Shown here: positions 17,625-25,862 of the stretch, piece by piece
How positions within the stretch are numbered: position 1 is the stretch's first letter
How the letters are laid out: the number at the start of each line of letters is the position of its first letter
Translations under genes and position numbers: made by a program
Assembly: GCA_033763355.1 (NCBI GenBank)
Contig: JANRKT010000002.1
Location: forward strand, 1-43,870
Source: JANRKT01 sp033763355
GTDB taxonomy: Bacteria; Bacteroidota; Bacteroidia; Chitinophagales; Chitinophagaceae
Reading direction: 5' to 3'
Length of the DNA: 43,870 nucleotides
The notes under the pieces: generated by a model
The model's input: only the letters and a program-made list of their open reading frames with translations
What the model was told of the DNA's origin: nothing
Database searches by the model: none

Positions 17625-18293
17625 ATGGATAGACGAAAATCACTCAAGGCGCTTGCAGTAGGTACCATCTCCACCGGAGTTTTACTGGATGCCTGTAAAC
17701 TCAGCGACAAAAAAACAGAAGAGAAAAAAACTGATTCCACTGCCGGAAATGAATTAAATCTTGACCGCCAGCCCGAAGAACTGGAAAAGCATAAAGAAGT
17801 TACTTCCAAAACATTTTTTACAGGGCATGAAATGGCTACCATTACCATTCTTGCAGACATTATCATCCCCAAAGATGAAATAAGCGGCAGTGCATCTGAT
17901 GCAAAAGTTCCGGAGTTTATTGAATTTATTGTAAAAGATATGCCACAGCACCAAACCCCCATGCGTGGCGGCCTGCGCTGGCTTGACATGCAATGCCTGA
18001 AACGTTATGAAAAGGCATTTAAAGATTGCGATGAAAAACAACGCATGGAAATGGTGGACGAAATTGCCTGGCCCGATAAGGCAAAACCGGGAATGAAACA
18101 GGGCGTTAACTTCTTTAACCTGATGCGTAATTTAACGGCAACGGGTTTTTATACTTCACCAACAGGAGTAAAGGATATAGATTACAAGGGCAATACCCCC
18201 AATCAGTGGAATGGTGTGCCTGAAGATGTATTGAAACAATACAGCATGGCTTACACCGAAAAAGAACTGAAAGAATGTATAAAGTTTGATTGA
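17625..18293 (+). CDS. Gluconate 2-dehydrogenase subunit 3 family protein
   Basis: 222 residues. The N-terminus MDRRKSLKALAVGTISTG with an Arg pair and a hydrophobic stretch ending in LLDAC looks like a twin-arginine lipoprotein signal. The body has FFTGHEMATITILADIIIPK, then AKVPEFIEFIVKDMP and RGGLRWLDMQ, all typical of the small subunit that escorts GMC flavoproteins across the membrane and stays bound to them. GMC gene 60 bases upstream, Gfo/Idh/MocA gene 43 bases downstream, same strand. It has no catalytic role known; it is needed for export and maturation of the large subunit. Confidence 0.88.
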   Translation: MDRRKSLKALAVGTISTGVLLDACKLSDKKTEEKKTDSTAGNELNLDRQPEELEKHKEVTSKTFFTGHEMATITILADIIIPKDEISGSASDAKVPEFIEFIVKDMPQHQTPMRGGLRWLDMQCLKRYEKAFKDCDEKQRMEMVDEIAWPDKAKPGMKQGVNFFNLMRNLTATGFYTSPTGVKDIDYKGNTPNQWNGVPEDVLKQYSMAYTEKELKECIKFD

Positions 18294-18336
18294 AAATTTT
18301 TCAGCTTATTTTTAACACAATAACGATTTTGATGCC

Positions 18337-19779
18337 ATGAGCAAGAACAAAAAAAGTAAACATTATCACCGCCGCCAGTTTCTCAGGGATGCCTCATTAA
18401 CCATGGCGGCATTTACAATTGTGCCACGCCATGTTTTGGGTAAGGGCTATGTTGCGCCAAGCGATAAACTAAACATAGCGGGTATTGGCGTGGGCGGCAA
18501 AGGCGAAAGCGACCTTGCTGAATTTGCAAAAAGCCCCAAAGCAAATGTTGTTGCGCTGTGCGATGTTGACGACCGCCAGGCTATCGCATCACGTAAGCGT
18601 TTCCCCAATGCACCATATTACCGCGATTTCAGGGAAATGCTTGAAAAAGAAAAGAACAACATTGATGCCTGTTCTGTTTCTACGCCTGATAATACGCATG
18701 CCGTAGCGGCCCTTGCTGCCATGCAACTGGGCAAACATGTATATGTACAAAAACCATTGACACACGACATTTATGAAGCAAGGATATTAACTGAGGCTGC
18801 AAAAAAATACAGGGTAGTTACACAAATGGGCAACCAGGGTGGTTCAGGTGAAGGGGTAAGAAGAACTAAAGAATTGATTGACGCCGGTACGATTGGCCAG
18901 GTGCATACCGTACAATGCTGGACCAACCGGCCCGTGTGGCCGCAGGGCATACCAACACCTTCCGGCAAATTTGATACTCCAAAAGAACTCGACTGGGATT
19001 TGTGGATTGGGCCTGCAAAGATGATTGATTTCAACCCCGCATACCTTCCTTTTAACTGGAGGGGCTGGTGGGCTTTTGGAACGGGTTCATTGGGAGATAT
19101 GGCATGTCATATCATGGATCCTGTTTTCCGTTGCCTGCCGATTGATTATCCCACAGATGTGGAATGCAGTGTCGCAACCATCTGGAAGGAAATGTGGAAT
19201 GACACGGCCAACCCTGATAGCTGCCCGCCATCCTCAATCATTCATCTTACTTATCCCAGAAAAGATAAAAAAGGAAATATAAAAGTATCCTGGTATGACG
19301 GGGGCCTGTTGCCGCAAAGGCCTGATGAATTATTGCCAGATGAAGCACTTGGCAACTGGGATGGTGGGGTGTTGTTTATTGGTAATAAAGGAAAATTACT
19401 TGCTGATTGTTATGGCGCCAATCCGCGTTTACTGCCCACCAAACTTATGAAGGAAGCAAAACTTCCGCCTGTTAAACTGGCCCGCGTTCCCGAAGGCCAT
19501 TATGTACAGTGGGTGAACGCCTGTATAGATGGTTATGGAAAAGGAAAGACCAGTTCACCATTTGAATTTGCAGGACCTTTTACAGAAAGCATATTGATCG
19601 GTAACCTTGCCATCAGGAGTTTCCTGATGAAAAACCCCAAACTAAAAGGGTGGGATGATAAATACCTTGGCCGTAAACGCCTGTTATGGGATGCAAAGAA
19701 TATTAAGATTACCAATTTTGATGATGCCAACCAGTTTGTGAAGAGAGAATACAGGGATGGCTGGAAACTGGTGTTGTGA
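18337..19779 (+). CDS. Gfo/Idh/MocA family oxidoreductase, Tat-exported
   Basis: 480 residues. HRRQFLRDASLTMAAF near residue 11 is a twin-arginine signal. The Rossmann start AGIGVGGKGESDL at about residue 48 should bind NAD(P). The usual EKP motif reads YVQKPLTHD here, a variant frequent among secreted members from Bacteroidota. WTNRPVWPQGIPTP and NWRGWWAFGTGSLGDMACHI are hallmarks of this subgroup. Exported members are thought to keep tightly bound NAD and can act on 3-keto sugars or as glycosidases (family knowledge, not shown here). It is the third gene of the GMC cluster, which suggests it handles the oxidised glycoside. Confidence 0.88.
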   Translation: MSKNKKSKHYHRRQFLRDASLTMAAFTIVPRHVLGKGYVAPSDKLNIAGIGVGGKGESDLAEFAKSPKANVVALCDVDDRQAIASRKRFPNAPYYRDFREMLEKEKNNIDACSVSTPDNTHAVAALAAMQLGKHVYVQKPLTHDIYEARILTEAAKKYRVVTQMGNQGGSGEGVRRTKELIDAGTIGQVHTVQCWTNRPVWPQGIPTPSGKFDTPKELDWDLWIGPAKMIDFNPAYLPFNWRGWWAFGTGSLGDMACHIMDPVFRCLPIDYPTDVECSVATIWKEMWNDTANPDSCPPSSIIHLTYPRKDKKGNIKVSWYDGGLLPQRPDELLPDEALGNWDGGVLFIGNKGKLLADCYGANPRLLPTKLMKEAKLPPVKLARVPEGHYVQWVNACIDGYGKGKTSSPFEFAGPFTESILIGNLAIRSFLMKNPKLKGWDDKYLGRKRLLWDAKNIKITNFDDANQFVKREYRDGWKLVL

Positions 19780-19807
19780 GCGTCTTTGAAACTGATTGTA
19801 AACAATA

Positions 19808-19843
19808 ATCCCCTGGCTGAAAAACCGGGGGATATTTATTTTG
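19808..19843 (+). terminator. Terminator of the GMC-Gfo cluster
   Basis: ATCCCCTGG, eight-base loop, CCGGGGGAT (one T-G pair) followed by ATTTATTTT, 28 bases after the Gfo/Idh/MocA stop. Confidence 0.75.
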
Positions 19844-19855
19844 AGGGTAAATAAT

Positions 19856-20032
19856 CTAATCCTTCCTGTTAAACAGCCACAGTAAAAACAACCCGAGGTA
19901 CAAAGCAATACCCGTAAGCCCAAAAAAGAACATGGTGAAAAATTTTTGTGCCGGGGCAAAAAGGGTCATTGCGACTGCCACAACAAGATAGGCAACGAAT
20001 AATACAACAAGGGTGGTTATGTTTTTATCCAT
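19856..20032 (-). CDS. Small two-helix membrane protein
   Basis: 58 residues from ATG 20032 (MDKNITTLVVLFVAYLVVAV). Two hydrophobic segments (about 6-26 and 33-52) separated by a short loop, ending in WLFNRKD. The frame extends to 20059 but the extra residues overlap the upstream intergenic region and are polar. Divergent from the GH130-like gene. No family recognised; the frame, hydrophobic pattern and start make it likely a real gene. Confidence 0.6.
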   Translation of the reverse strand: MDKNITTLVVLFVAYLVVAVAMTLFAPAQKFFTMFFFGLTGIALYLGLFLLWLFNRKD

Positions 20033-20110
20033 ACGCTGATGGTTTGTTTGTGGCCTCAAATATCAGAAAATAATTTTAAAATTGAATTTTACAATGTAAA
20101 ACTTTTCAGG

Positions 20111-21193
20111 ATGCGAAATTTCATGTTTTTATCGCTGTTGGTTTTTCTGTTGGCCTGCGATGCCAGGCATGACAGCGGAAACTGGCAATGGGAGCCTTTT
20201 GTAAAGGCAGATTCCGTAAACCCCATTCTTCAGCCAGATAGTGCAGCGTCTTTTCTTTGCCCCTTACGCAAACAGTTGGTGCGATGGGAAGAAAACAATG
20301 TACTCAATCCTGCAACTGCAGTACAGGATGGTAAAATTTATATGCTCTACAGGGCGCAGGATAAAATTGGAATCCTCAGCGGCACATCAAGGCTTGGCCT
20401 TGCAGTAAGCGAAGACGGCCTGCATTTTATAAAGGAGAAGGAACCTGTTTTTCATCCTGATGAAGATTCCATGAAAACATACGAGTGGCCGGGAGGTGTT
20501 GAGGACCCCAGGCTTGCAGAAACAGAAGACGGCAGATATATCCTGACTTATACTGCATGGGATGGTAAAACTGCAAGGTTATGCATTGCCTCATCAACCA
20601 ACCTGAGAAATTGGACAAAACATGGTTTGGTTTTAACAGGAAAGTATAAAGACATGTGGTCAAAATCCGGGGCTATTGTTTGCAGGCAAAAAGGGGACAA
20701 GCTTATTGCTGCAAAGGTTAATGGCAAATACTGGATGTACTGGGGCGACACAAAAATTTTTATATGCACATCAGAGGATTTGATTCACTGGGTTCCGATG
20801 GAAAATGAAAAAGCTGAGTTGCAGGTATTATTCGGCCCACGTAAAAATAAATTTGATAGCGACCTTGTTGAACCCGGCCCGTCACCTGTTATTACAGACC
20901 GGGGTATTCTTTTTATTTACAACAGCCGCAATTTCGGGCCGGACAGAGATAAAAATTTACCTGAGGGAACTTATTGCGCCGGCCAGGTACTGATTGATGG
21001 GGCTGATCCAGCCCATGTTTTGAAAAGATCGGATACGTATTTTTTTAAACCGGATAAAGAGTATGAAATTAAGGGGCAGGTGGGCAACGTGTGTTTCCTT
21101 GAAGGATGGGCTCCCTTTAAGAACAAATGGTTCTTATATTATGGCACAGCAGATTCAAGAATTGGTGTGGCAGTTTACAGCCCGGTAATATAA
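20111..21193 (+). CDS. GH130-like glycosidase/phosphorylase lipoprotein
   Basis: 360 residues from ATG 20111, with a lipoprotein signal (RNFMFLSLLVFLLAC, then DAR). The longer frame to 20039 is not signal-like. The five-bladed propeller is seen in NNVLNPATAVQDGKIYMLYR, RLGLAVSEDGLHF and WPGGVEDPRLAETEDGRY, where the Asp of EDPR is the catalytic residue in GH130. TYTAWDGKTARLCIASSTNL and the closing LYYGTADSRIGVAV also fit. GH130 enzymes cleave or phosphorolyse beta-mannosides, mostly beta-1,4 or 1,2 linkages. Lipid anchoring argues for a hydrolase acting outside the cytoplasm. Substrate not predictable. It ends 5 bases before the convergent transglutaminase-like gene. Confidence 0.8.
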   Translation: MRNFMFLSLLVFLLACDARHDSGNWQWEPFVKADSVNPILQPDSAASFLCPLRKQLVRWEENNVLNPATAVQDGKIYMLYRAQDKIGILSGTSRLGLAVSEDGLHFIKEKEPVFHPDEDSMKTYEWPGGVEDPRLAETEDGRYILTYTAWDGKTARLCIASSTNLRNWTKHGLVLTGKYKDMWSKSGAIVCRQKGDKLIAAKVNGKYWMYWGDTKIFICTSEDLIHWVPMENEKAELQVLFGPRKNKFDSDLVEPGPSPVITDRGILFIYNSRNFGPDRDKNLPEGTYCAGQVLIDGADPAHVLKRSDTYFFKPDKEYEIKGQVGNVCFLEGWAPFKNKWFLYYGTADSRIGVAVYSPVI

Positions 21194-21198
21194 TAACA

Positions 21199-22125
21199 TT
21201 AAAAATTAACTATAGCATATGCTTTATTATCAGCATAAGGCCCGCCGGGGTGGCGTGCACTGTAATCAAGGTTAATCCAGTACTCACCGTTTTCTTCACG
21301 GTAAAACAGGCCGGAAAAATTCTCTGATGCAAAAAGGTCTGTAATGGCTTCCTGTATCAGCAGAAACGATTTTTTATCACCGCAATGAAGTTCAGGGTAA
21401 ACATGGTCAACCGTCAGCACCATCCTGCATCTGGCGCCAATTGCTTTCAGGCAGGAGATCATCAGTATGGTGTGGTCATCGCAATCACCGCCCAGCCCGT
21501 TTTCAATGGTTTCCCTTGCTGTAGCGTAGTATTCATCACGCTGTGCGTCTGACACATATTTAAAATGATTGTTGAGGTATTTAAACAGTGAGAGGAAGCG
21601 TACATCTGCGCCATACTTGCTGTAGTAATCGTCAAAATAATCCAGTGAATGTTTCACAGCAAAGTTTCTTACCAGCGAATCTTTGTAATTGATTTTTGAT
21701 TTAAGCCCTTTTACCGCTTTATCAACTTCTGAATCAAATAGCGATGGCTTAATGAGATAAAGGTCCTTTTCTTTCCTGTCTTTATTATCCCAGCTCTGCT
21801 GTACCAGCCGTTTATAATCATTCACCATGCTTTGAAGGTTGTAGGTACTGGTAAGTATATTAAATACCACCACAACACAAACCATTACAAAAGCTGGAAT
21901 AATTAATGGTTTGAATACCCATAAAACAAAACGCACAAACAGGTAAGCCAGTAAAATAGCTACTACGAGATCGGCATTCCATTTACCTATAAGTATTGGG
22001 GGGATAACACGGTTAATAAGCGGAGCAAGGGGGATAATAGTAAGTAATCCCACAAGGTTAAGGATGAAATTAGATGCAAATTTATGTCTCCGGTTCAGCT
22101 CCTCCATGGCGTCGTATCTGTACAA
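21199..22125 (-). CDS. Transglutaminase-like membrane protein
   Basis: 308 residues. Two or three hydrophobic segments near the N-terminus (FILNLVGLLTIIPLAPLI, ADLVVAILLAYLFVRFVLWV, IIPAFVMVCVVVVFNIL), then a soluble part outside or inside the membrane. The core is the transglutaminase-like Cys-His fold: ENGLGGDCDDHTILMISCL holds the likely catalytic Cys, and MVLTVDHVYPELHCG the His. It is followed by WINLDYSARHPGGPYA. Such proteins may be peptidases or cross-linkers; many are unassigned. A Met at residue 7 is an alternative start. It stands convergent to the GH130-like gene and 160 bases downstream of a small acidic-tailed gene on the same strand. Confidence 0.75.
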   Translation of the reverse strand: MYRYDAMEELNRRHKFASNFILNLVGLLTIIPLAPLINRVIPPILIGKWNADLVVAILLAYLFVRFVLWVFKPLIIPAFVMVCVVVVFNILTSTYNLQSMVNDYKRLVQQSWDNKDRKEKDLYLIKPSLFDSEVDKAVKGLKSKINYKDSLVRNFAVKHSLDYFDDYYSKYGADVRFLSLFKYLNNHFKYVSDAQRDEYYATARETIENGLGGDCDDHTILMISCLKAIGARCRMVLTVDHVYPELHCGDKKSFLLIQEAITDLFASENFSGLFYREENGEYWINLDYSARHPGGPYADNKAYAIVNF

Positions 22126-22287
22126 CGTAAAGTTGCGTTAAAAAATTTAACCTGAGATGTTAAAATCTGCAGGGTTGAAACAGGGTTTTGTCTATATAAA
22201 TATGGTGAAAAAAAACGGTAAATCAAAATGGAAGGCGGGACTAATTGTAACTCAACAGATAAAGTCATCTGTTCAATAGCAAAACTA

Positions 22288-22551
22288 CTAATCCTCATCT
22301 TCTTCATAATCGTATTCATCTGTATTGTATGATGATTCCCATGCCCTCACGGCCTGGTCGCTGAGCAACTCTATAATATCATGTACAGGATCGGTCTTGC
22401 GTTTCCATACCTGTGTTTCAGTGTCTTCATAAAAGGTAACAAACAGGCAATGGTCTGTTTCTACTTCAATCTTAACAAGGCTCAGGTTATCTTCTTCTTT
22501 TTCCTGGATAACATAGTAACATCCCGGTTCTAAAATGGAATAGTTGTACAT
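22288..22551 (-). CDS. Hypothetical protein with acidic tail
   Basis: 87 residues from ATG 22551 (MYNYSILEPGCYYVIQEKEE). The frame continues to 22596, but those residues lie in AT-rich leader. Beta-rich centre (VKIEVETDHCLFVTFYED) with a possible helix and a strongly acidic end, DEYDYEEDED. No transmembrane segment or signal. I do not recognise the family. The strong bias toward charged residues and intact frame suggest a real small cytoplasmic protein. Confidence 0.6.
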   Translation of the reverse strand: MYNYSILEPGCYYVIQEKEEDNLSLVKIEVETDHCLFVTFYEDTETQVWKRKTDPVHDIIELLSDQAVRAWESSYNTDEYDYEEDED

Positions 22552-23021
22552 AAATAAGGCTTTTCTTAAAGTCAAATAAAATAAACCAACAGACAATTAA
22601 TCGCGGAAGAATTAATGGGTATAGAGAATCAAATGGATCAGGTTTTCCTCAGGTACAAGTTGCGAAGCAATTGGATGTAAACAAATTTACAATTTCGGAA
22701 TGAAAAGAAAATACCTTCAAAAGAAATTAATTTTCGGGAGAGGTTTCCCTGGCGTTAGTGCCACATTTCATTAAAAATCAATATTTTATACCAGCTTACT
22801 CCAAGCCCCTGCGTGAAGACGGCCTTCTATATAAATGAAAACCGGGATATTGAATGTCATCCTCTTATTTCAGTTTTTCTGTTGATATATGCCGCGGTGA
22901 ACAAGTAAAGCGCTTAAAATTGCAAACCGCTGTTATAAAATTTTCCTGATGCAAACAGCTCTTTTAATACCATAATCATATGAACATATTTTTTGCAAAC
23001 ACTTTTTTATTTAAAACATAA
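22552..23021. other. Gene-free AT-rich stretch
   Basis: About 470 bases with no convincing frame on either strand, no tRNA-like fold and no strong inverted repeat. A weak repeat of GCAAAC(C/A)(G/G)CT occurs at about 22922 and 22953. It holds the promoter of the 22288 gene and ends at the terminator of the small secreted protein gene. Confidence 0.5.
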
Positions 23022-23053
23022 AATAAAAAAACCCGGCTGTTAACCGGGTTTTA
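23022..23053 (-). terminator. Terminator of the 48-residue protein gene
   Basis: On the minus strand AAACCCGG, loop TTAACAG, CCGGGTTT followed by a T-rich run (TTTTATTTT). It lies 16 bases after the stop of the small gene, which supports that gene being expressed. Confidence 0.85.
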
Positions 23054-23068
23054 CAATGTCTTGTTGGT

Positions 23069-23215
23069 TTACATCCTGCTCATACAGTTGCTGCGATAGG
23101 TGCATTTCTTCTCTGTTTTCTTCTCCGGACTTTGTTTGGTTGCTTTCTTTTGTGTAATAGCAAAAACAGCTGCAACACTGCCCAGTAATGCCAACGCTAC
23201 AATTACCTTTTTCAT
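23069..23215 (-). CDS. 48-residue secreted or membrane-anchored peptide
   Basis: The frame from ATG 23215 reads MKKVIVALALLGSVAAVFAI, then TQKKATKQSPEKKTEKK, then a Cys-containing end CTYRSNCMSRM. The first 19 residues are a textbook signal peptide. The mature part is very basic with two Cys seven residues apart. A strong terminator follows directly. It is shorter than usual gene-finding cut-offs, and an overlapping 65-residue frame in another phase (23040-23237) is its shadow. It is divergent from the GlsB/YeaQ gene. Similar short Lys-rich secreted peptides are known in Chitinophagaceae without an assigned function (from memory, not searched). Confidence 0.75.
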   Translation of the reverse strand: MKKVIVALALLGSVAAVFAITQKKATKQSPEKKTEKKCTYRSNCMSRM

Positions 23216-23332
23216 GGTCTGAAATTTTATATACCATAAGTTACAACTTTTTATAATCAGCAGAAATTAATTTTCTGTAAACGGGAGCGGAAGGTGATCC
23301 CTTTTTTCCGGATTGAATAAACCGCTTTTACA

Positions 23333-23346
23333 AAACCAATTGGTTT
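23333..23346. promoter_or_regulatory. 14-bp palindrome, possible operator
   Basis: AAACCAATTGGTTT, a perfect palindrome that overlaps the -33 element of the GlsB/YeaQ promoter. Palindromes of this form are often bound by TetR-type repressors, but no regulator gene is nearby. Confidence 0.45.
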
Positions 23347-23373
23347 GTTTTATCATTAAGCTTTGTACCTTTC
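23344..23373 (+). promoter_or_regulatory. Bacteroidota-type promoter of the GlsB/YeaQ gene
   Basis: -33 element TTTG (23344-23347), 18-base spacer, -7 element TACCTTTC (23366-23373), one base off the TAnnTTTG consensus. Transcription should start near 23379, about 23 bases before the ATG at 23402. Confidence 0.55.
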
Positions 23374-23401
23374 AGCAATCATTCATTTAAAAATATATGT
23401 T

Positions 23402-23653
23402 ATGCACTTCATCTGGTTTATCATCATTGGCGGAGTTGCAGGCTGGTTAGCCGGGCTGATCATGAAAGGAGAGGGTTTTGGCCTGATTGGTAACATCATT
23501 ATCGGCATACTTGGCGCTTTAATCGGGGGATGGCTGGCGGGTGAAATGGGTATCCGCATAGGGAGGGGACTGGGCGGCCGCTTGCTGGTTTCAACCGGCG
23601 GCGCGGTTGTACTGTTGTTTTTGATTAACCTGGTAAGAAAGGGCATCAAATAA
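23402..23653 (+). CDS. GlsB/YeaQ/YmgE family membrane protein
   Basis: 83 residues from ATG 23402; the frame to 23363 includes the promoter. Three Gly-rich hydrophobic segments: FIWFIIIGGVAGWLAGLIM, GLIGNIIIGILGALIGGWLA and a last one after GGRLLVSTGGAVVLLFLINL. GEGFGLIGNIIIG is the family hallmark. These small stress-linked inner-membrane proteins (also called transglycosylase-associated) have no known activity. The palindrome in its promoter suggests it is regulated. Confidence 0.88.
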   Translation: MHFIWFIIIGGVAGWLAGLIMKGEGFGLIGNIIIGILGALIGGWLAGEMGIRIGRGLGGRLLVSTGGAVVLLFLINLVRKGIK

Positions 23654-23689
23654 AATTTAACTTTCGATACCTGAAAAACAATTTAGCGG

Positions 23690-24295
23690 TTATACCTTAA
23701 AACCGTTAATCCCTGGTTTTTTGTTTGCCGATGCCATCAATACCGTTTGTTTAATTCTTGCCGCTCTTGTCTCCGGCCTTTTAGCGCTGTCAATCCAGTA
23801 AAGAAATTGTCTTCGGTAACCGGGTGGAAAAGCTTTGAAGTTTTCAAGTGCTTTTTTGTTTTTTCCCAGCGCTTTCAAAAGATCTACGGGCAATGTATTT
23901 GTATCAGCCTGCAGATTGCTGGCAGTAAGTATATCCCATGAACCATCTTTTTTTGCTGCTTCAATTTTATCCATACCGGCCATTGTCATCAAACCTTGTT
24001 CAATCAGCTTTTCAATTCGCCTTTTATTAAGGTCGCTCCATACGCTTTTGGGTTTGCGGGGTGTGAATTTAAGCATGGCCCTGCTGTCATCCAGTTTTCG
24101 CGGCAGACTGTCTATCCAGCCAAAACATAAGGCTTCTTCTACCGCCTCATCATACTTTACAGCGGGCTTGCCGGTTGCTTTCTTGTAATAAATCATCCAT
24201 ATGCCAGGTGATTTATCATGGTTCTTTTTGAGCCATTCCCGCCATGCTTTGCGGTTGAGGGGGTAATAGGTTTTATATTCAGGCGATTTTGGCAT
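23690..24295 (-). CDS. YdeI/OmpD-associated family protein
   Basis: 201 residues, cytoplasmic. Typical features are the N-terminal YPLNRKAWREWLKKNHDKSP, then GIWMIYYKKATGKPAVKYDE, the highly conserved AVEEALCFGWIDSLPRKLDD, and FTPRKPKSVWSDLNKRRIEK. The C-terminal half includes FKAFPPGYRRQFLYWIDSAK. The family is widespread and often seen near stress genes, but its biochemical role is unknown. It starts 52 bases from the stop of the ModF-like gene on the same strand. Confidence 0.85.
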   Translation of the reverse strand: MPKSPEYKTYYPLNRKAWREWLKKNHDKSPGIWMIYYKKATGKPAVKYDEAVEEALCFGWIDSLPRKLDDSRAMLKFTPRKPKSVWSDLNKRRIEKLIEQGLMTMAGMDKIEAAKKDGSWDILTASNLQADTNTLPVDLLKALGKNKKALENFKAFPPGYRRQFLYWIDSAKRPETRAARIKQTVLMASANKKPGINGFKV

Positions 24296-24347
24296 TAAAC
24301 GTTATTTAAACTAAAATACGAAACGGCTGAATGAAAAAGTGTTTTTG

Positions 24348-25790
24348 TTATACCTGCTTGCCATTTTCCAGACGGAGAAAATGATTTACGCATGGAGGAA
24401 TATCTTTTTCGTAATGGCTAACATAGATTAAAGTAGTACCAAAGTTTGTGCAAAGCATATTAACCAATTGATTGAAACAATATGCCTGTTCTGTATCAAG
24501 TCCCTGGCAGGGTTCATCAAGTATCAGTAAAGGAGGAGTTTTAACCAGGGCACGTGCAAGTAAAACCATTCGTTGCTGGCTGAGTGAAAGCTGGTATAAT
24601 GGTTTATTGTAAAGAGGCTTCAGTTGCATAACATCTGCCCACCAGTCAGCTTGCTCTTCCTGTATAACAGATAGCTTCCTGAAAAGGCCGATGGTGTCAA
24701 ACAAACCGGAGGCAATTACTTCGAAGCAGGTGGCTGATCTTTCAAAATACAAATGCAATTCGGGTGAAATATAACCGATACGCTTTTTAATATCCCATAT
24801 GCTTTCTCCTTTACCTCTTCGTTTATCAAACAAATAAATTTCATTGCCGTAGGCCTGGGGATTATCTGCAGTAATTAAACTAAGCAGTGTTGATTTTCCT
24901 GCTCCGTTATGCCCGGATACACTCCAGCATTCACCCTTTTTAACCAGCCAGTTGATATTTTGCAAAATCATCCTTTCGCCATAACTCACGTTAACATTCT
25001 TCATTTTTACTGCACAGCTAAAGTCTTCGCTTGCAGAATTAAGTTGATTTAACTTTTCTGTATTTATGGTGAAGGTATTGATTGGTTCTTCCGGTATTGA
25101 ATGCGGAATATTTTCCTTTGTACCTGCATAAATCAATTGCCCGCTTTTGAGAACTGCCACATGTGTAATGCTTCCGGGCAGTTCCGGCAAATTGCAGATG
25201 AGCAATACATGAACCCCCTTCTGAATAACAGTATCAATTACTTTTTGCAGTGTTTCCCTTCCTTCTGCATCAAGGCCGGTAAAGGGATTGTCGAGTATGA
25301 TGAGCTGCGGGTTATCCAGCAAAATCCTGACAAGCTGGAGCCGTTTATTCTCCCCGTTTGATAATTGTATCAGTGGCTCATCCATCAGCTTAGTGAGATG
25401 AAGCACATTGATCCAGTCATGGCTGTTGCTGCTGCCATCATCATGTTTTAAGAGTTCTTCTTTTACAGTAATGGCATCTTCTGCATCAGGTGAATTAAAA
25501 CGCTGCTGGTAATAAAAATCGCTTGTGTGTGAGAGGTTCCTGAAGCGGTGTTGTTGTTCTGCTACAGCAATATGCGGGTGAATGTGGCCTTCATCAAAAT
25601 AAAACTGAATAAGGCCCCTGTAAAAAACACTGCCTGCTATTGCATGTGCCAGCGAAGTCTTTCCGCTGCCTGAACCTCCTGTTATTGCCCATTGTTCTCC
25701 GGCATGAATGGTGAGATTGATATTTTTCAGTGCGGGTATCCCATTCTGCGTTACAGTAACGTTCACCAGTTCGAGCAGCTTTTTTTCCAT
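24348..25790 (-). CDS. ModF-like double ABC ATPase
   Basis: 480 residues, two nucleotide-binding domains in one chain and no membrane part. Domain 1: Walker A GGSGSGKTS (38-46), signature LSNGENKRLQL, Walker B region LIILDNPFTGLD. Domain 2: Walker A GHNGAGKST, signature-like LSLSQQRMVLLAR, Walker B LLILDEPCQGLD, then the switch His in IYVSHYE. E. coli ModF has the same layout and is encoded with molybdate transport genes, but none are here. In domain 1 the residue after the Walker B Asp is Asn rather than the catalytic Glu, so only the second site may hydrolyse ATP well. No partner permease is encoded nearby. Confidence 0.82.
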   Translation of the reverse strand: MEKKLLELVNVTVTQNGIPALKNINLTIHAGEQWAITGGSGSGKTSLAHAIAGSVFYRGLIQFYFDEGHIHPHIAVAEQQHRFRNLSHTSDFYYQQRFNSPDAEDAITVKEELLKHDDGSSNSHDWINVLHLTKLMDEPLIQLSNGENKRLQLVRILLDNPQLIILDNPFTGLDAEGRETLQKVIDTVIQKGVHVLLICNLPELPGSITHVAVLKSGQLIYAGTKENIPHSIPEEPINTFTINTEKLNQLNSASEDFSCAVKMKNVNVSYGERMILQNINWLVKKGECWSVSGHNGAGKSTLLSLITADNPQAYGNEIYLFDKRRGKGESIWDIKKRIGYISPELHLYFERSATCFEVIASGLFDTIGLFRKLSVIQEEQADWWADVMQLKPLYNKPLYQLSLSQQRMVLLARALVKTPPLLILDEPCQGLDTEQAYCFNQLVNMLCTNFGTTLIYVSHYEKDIPPCVNHFLRLENGKQV

Positions 25791-25862
25791 GCAAAAAAGA
25801 AAAACTGAAAGATAATATAAATAGACCAGCTATTGCATGCAGACCGGATGGCACTATAATAT

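Noticed and set aside
23040..23237. 65-residue frame on the minus strand
   Set aside because: It is an out-of-phase shadow of the 48-residue gene, with no signal peptide and an odd Cys-rich start.
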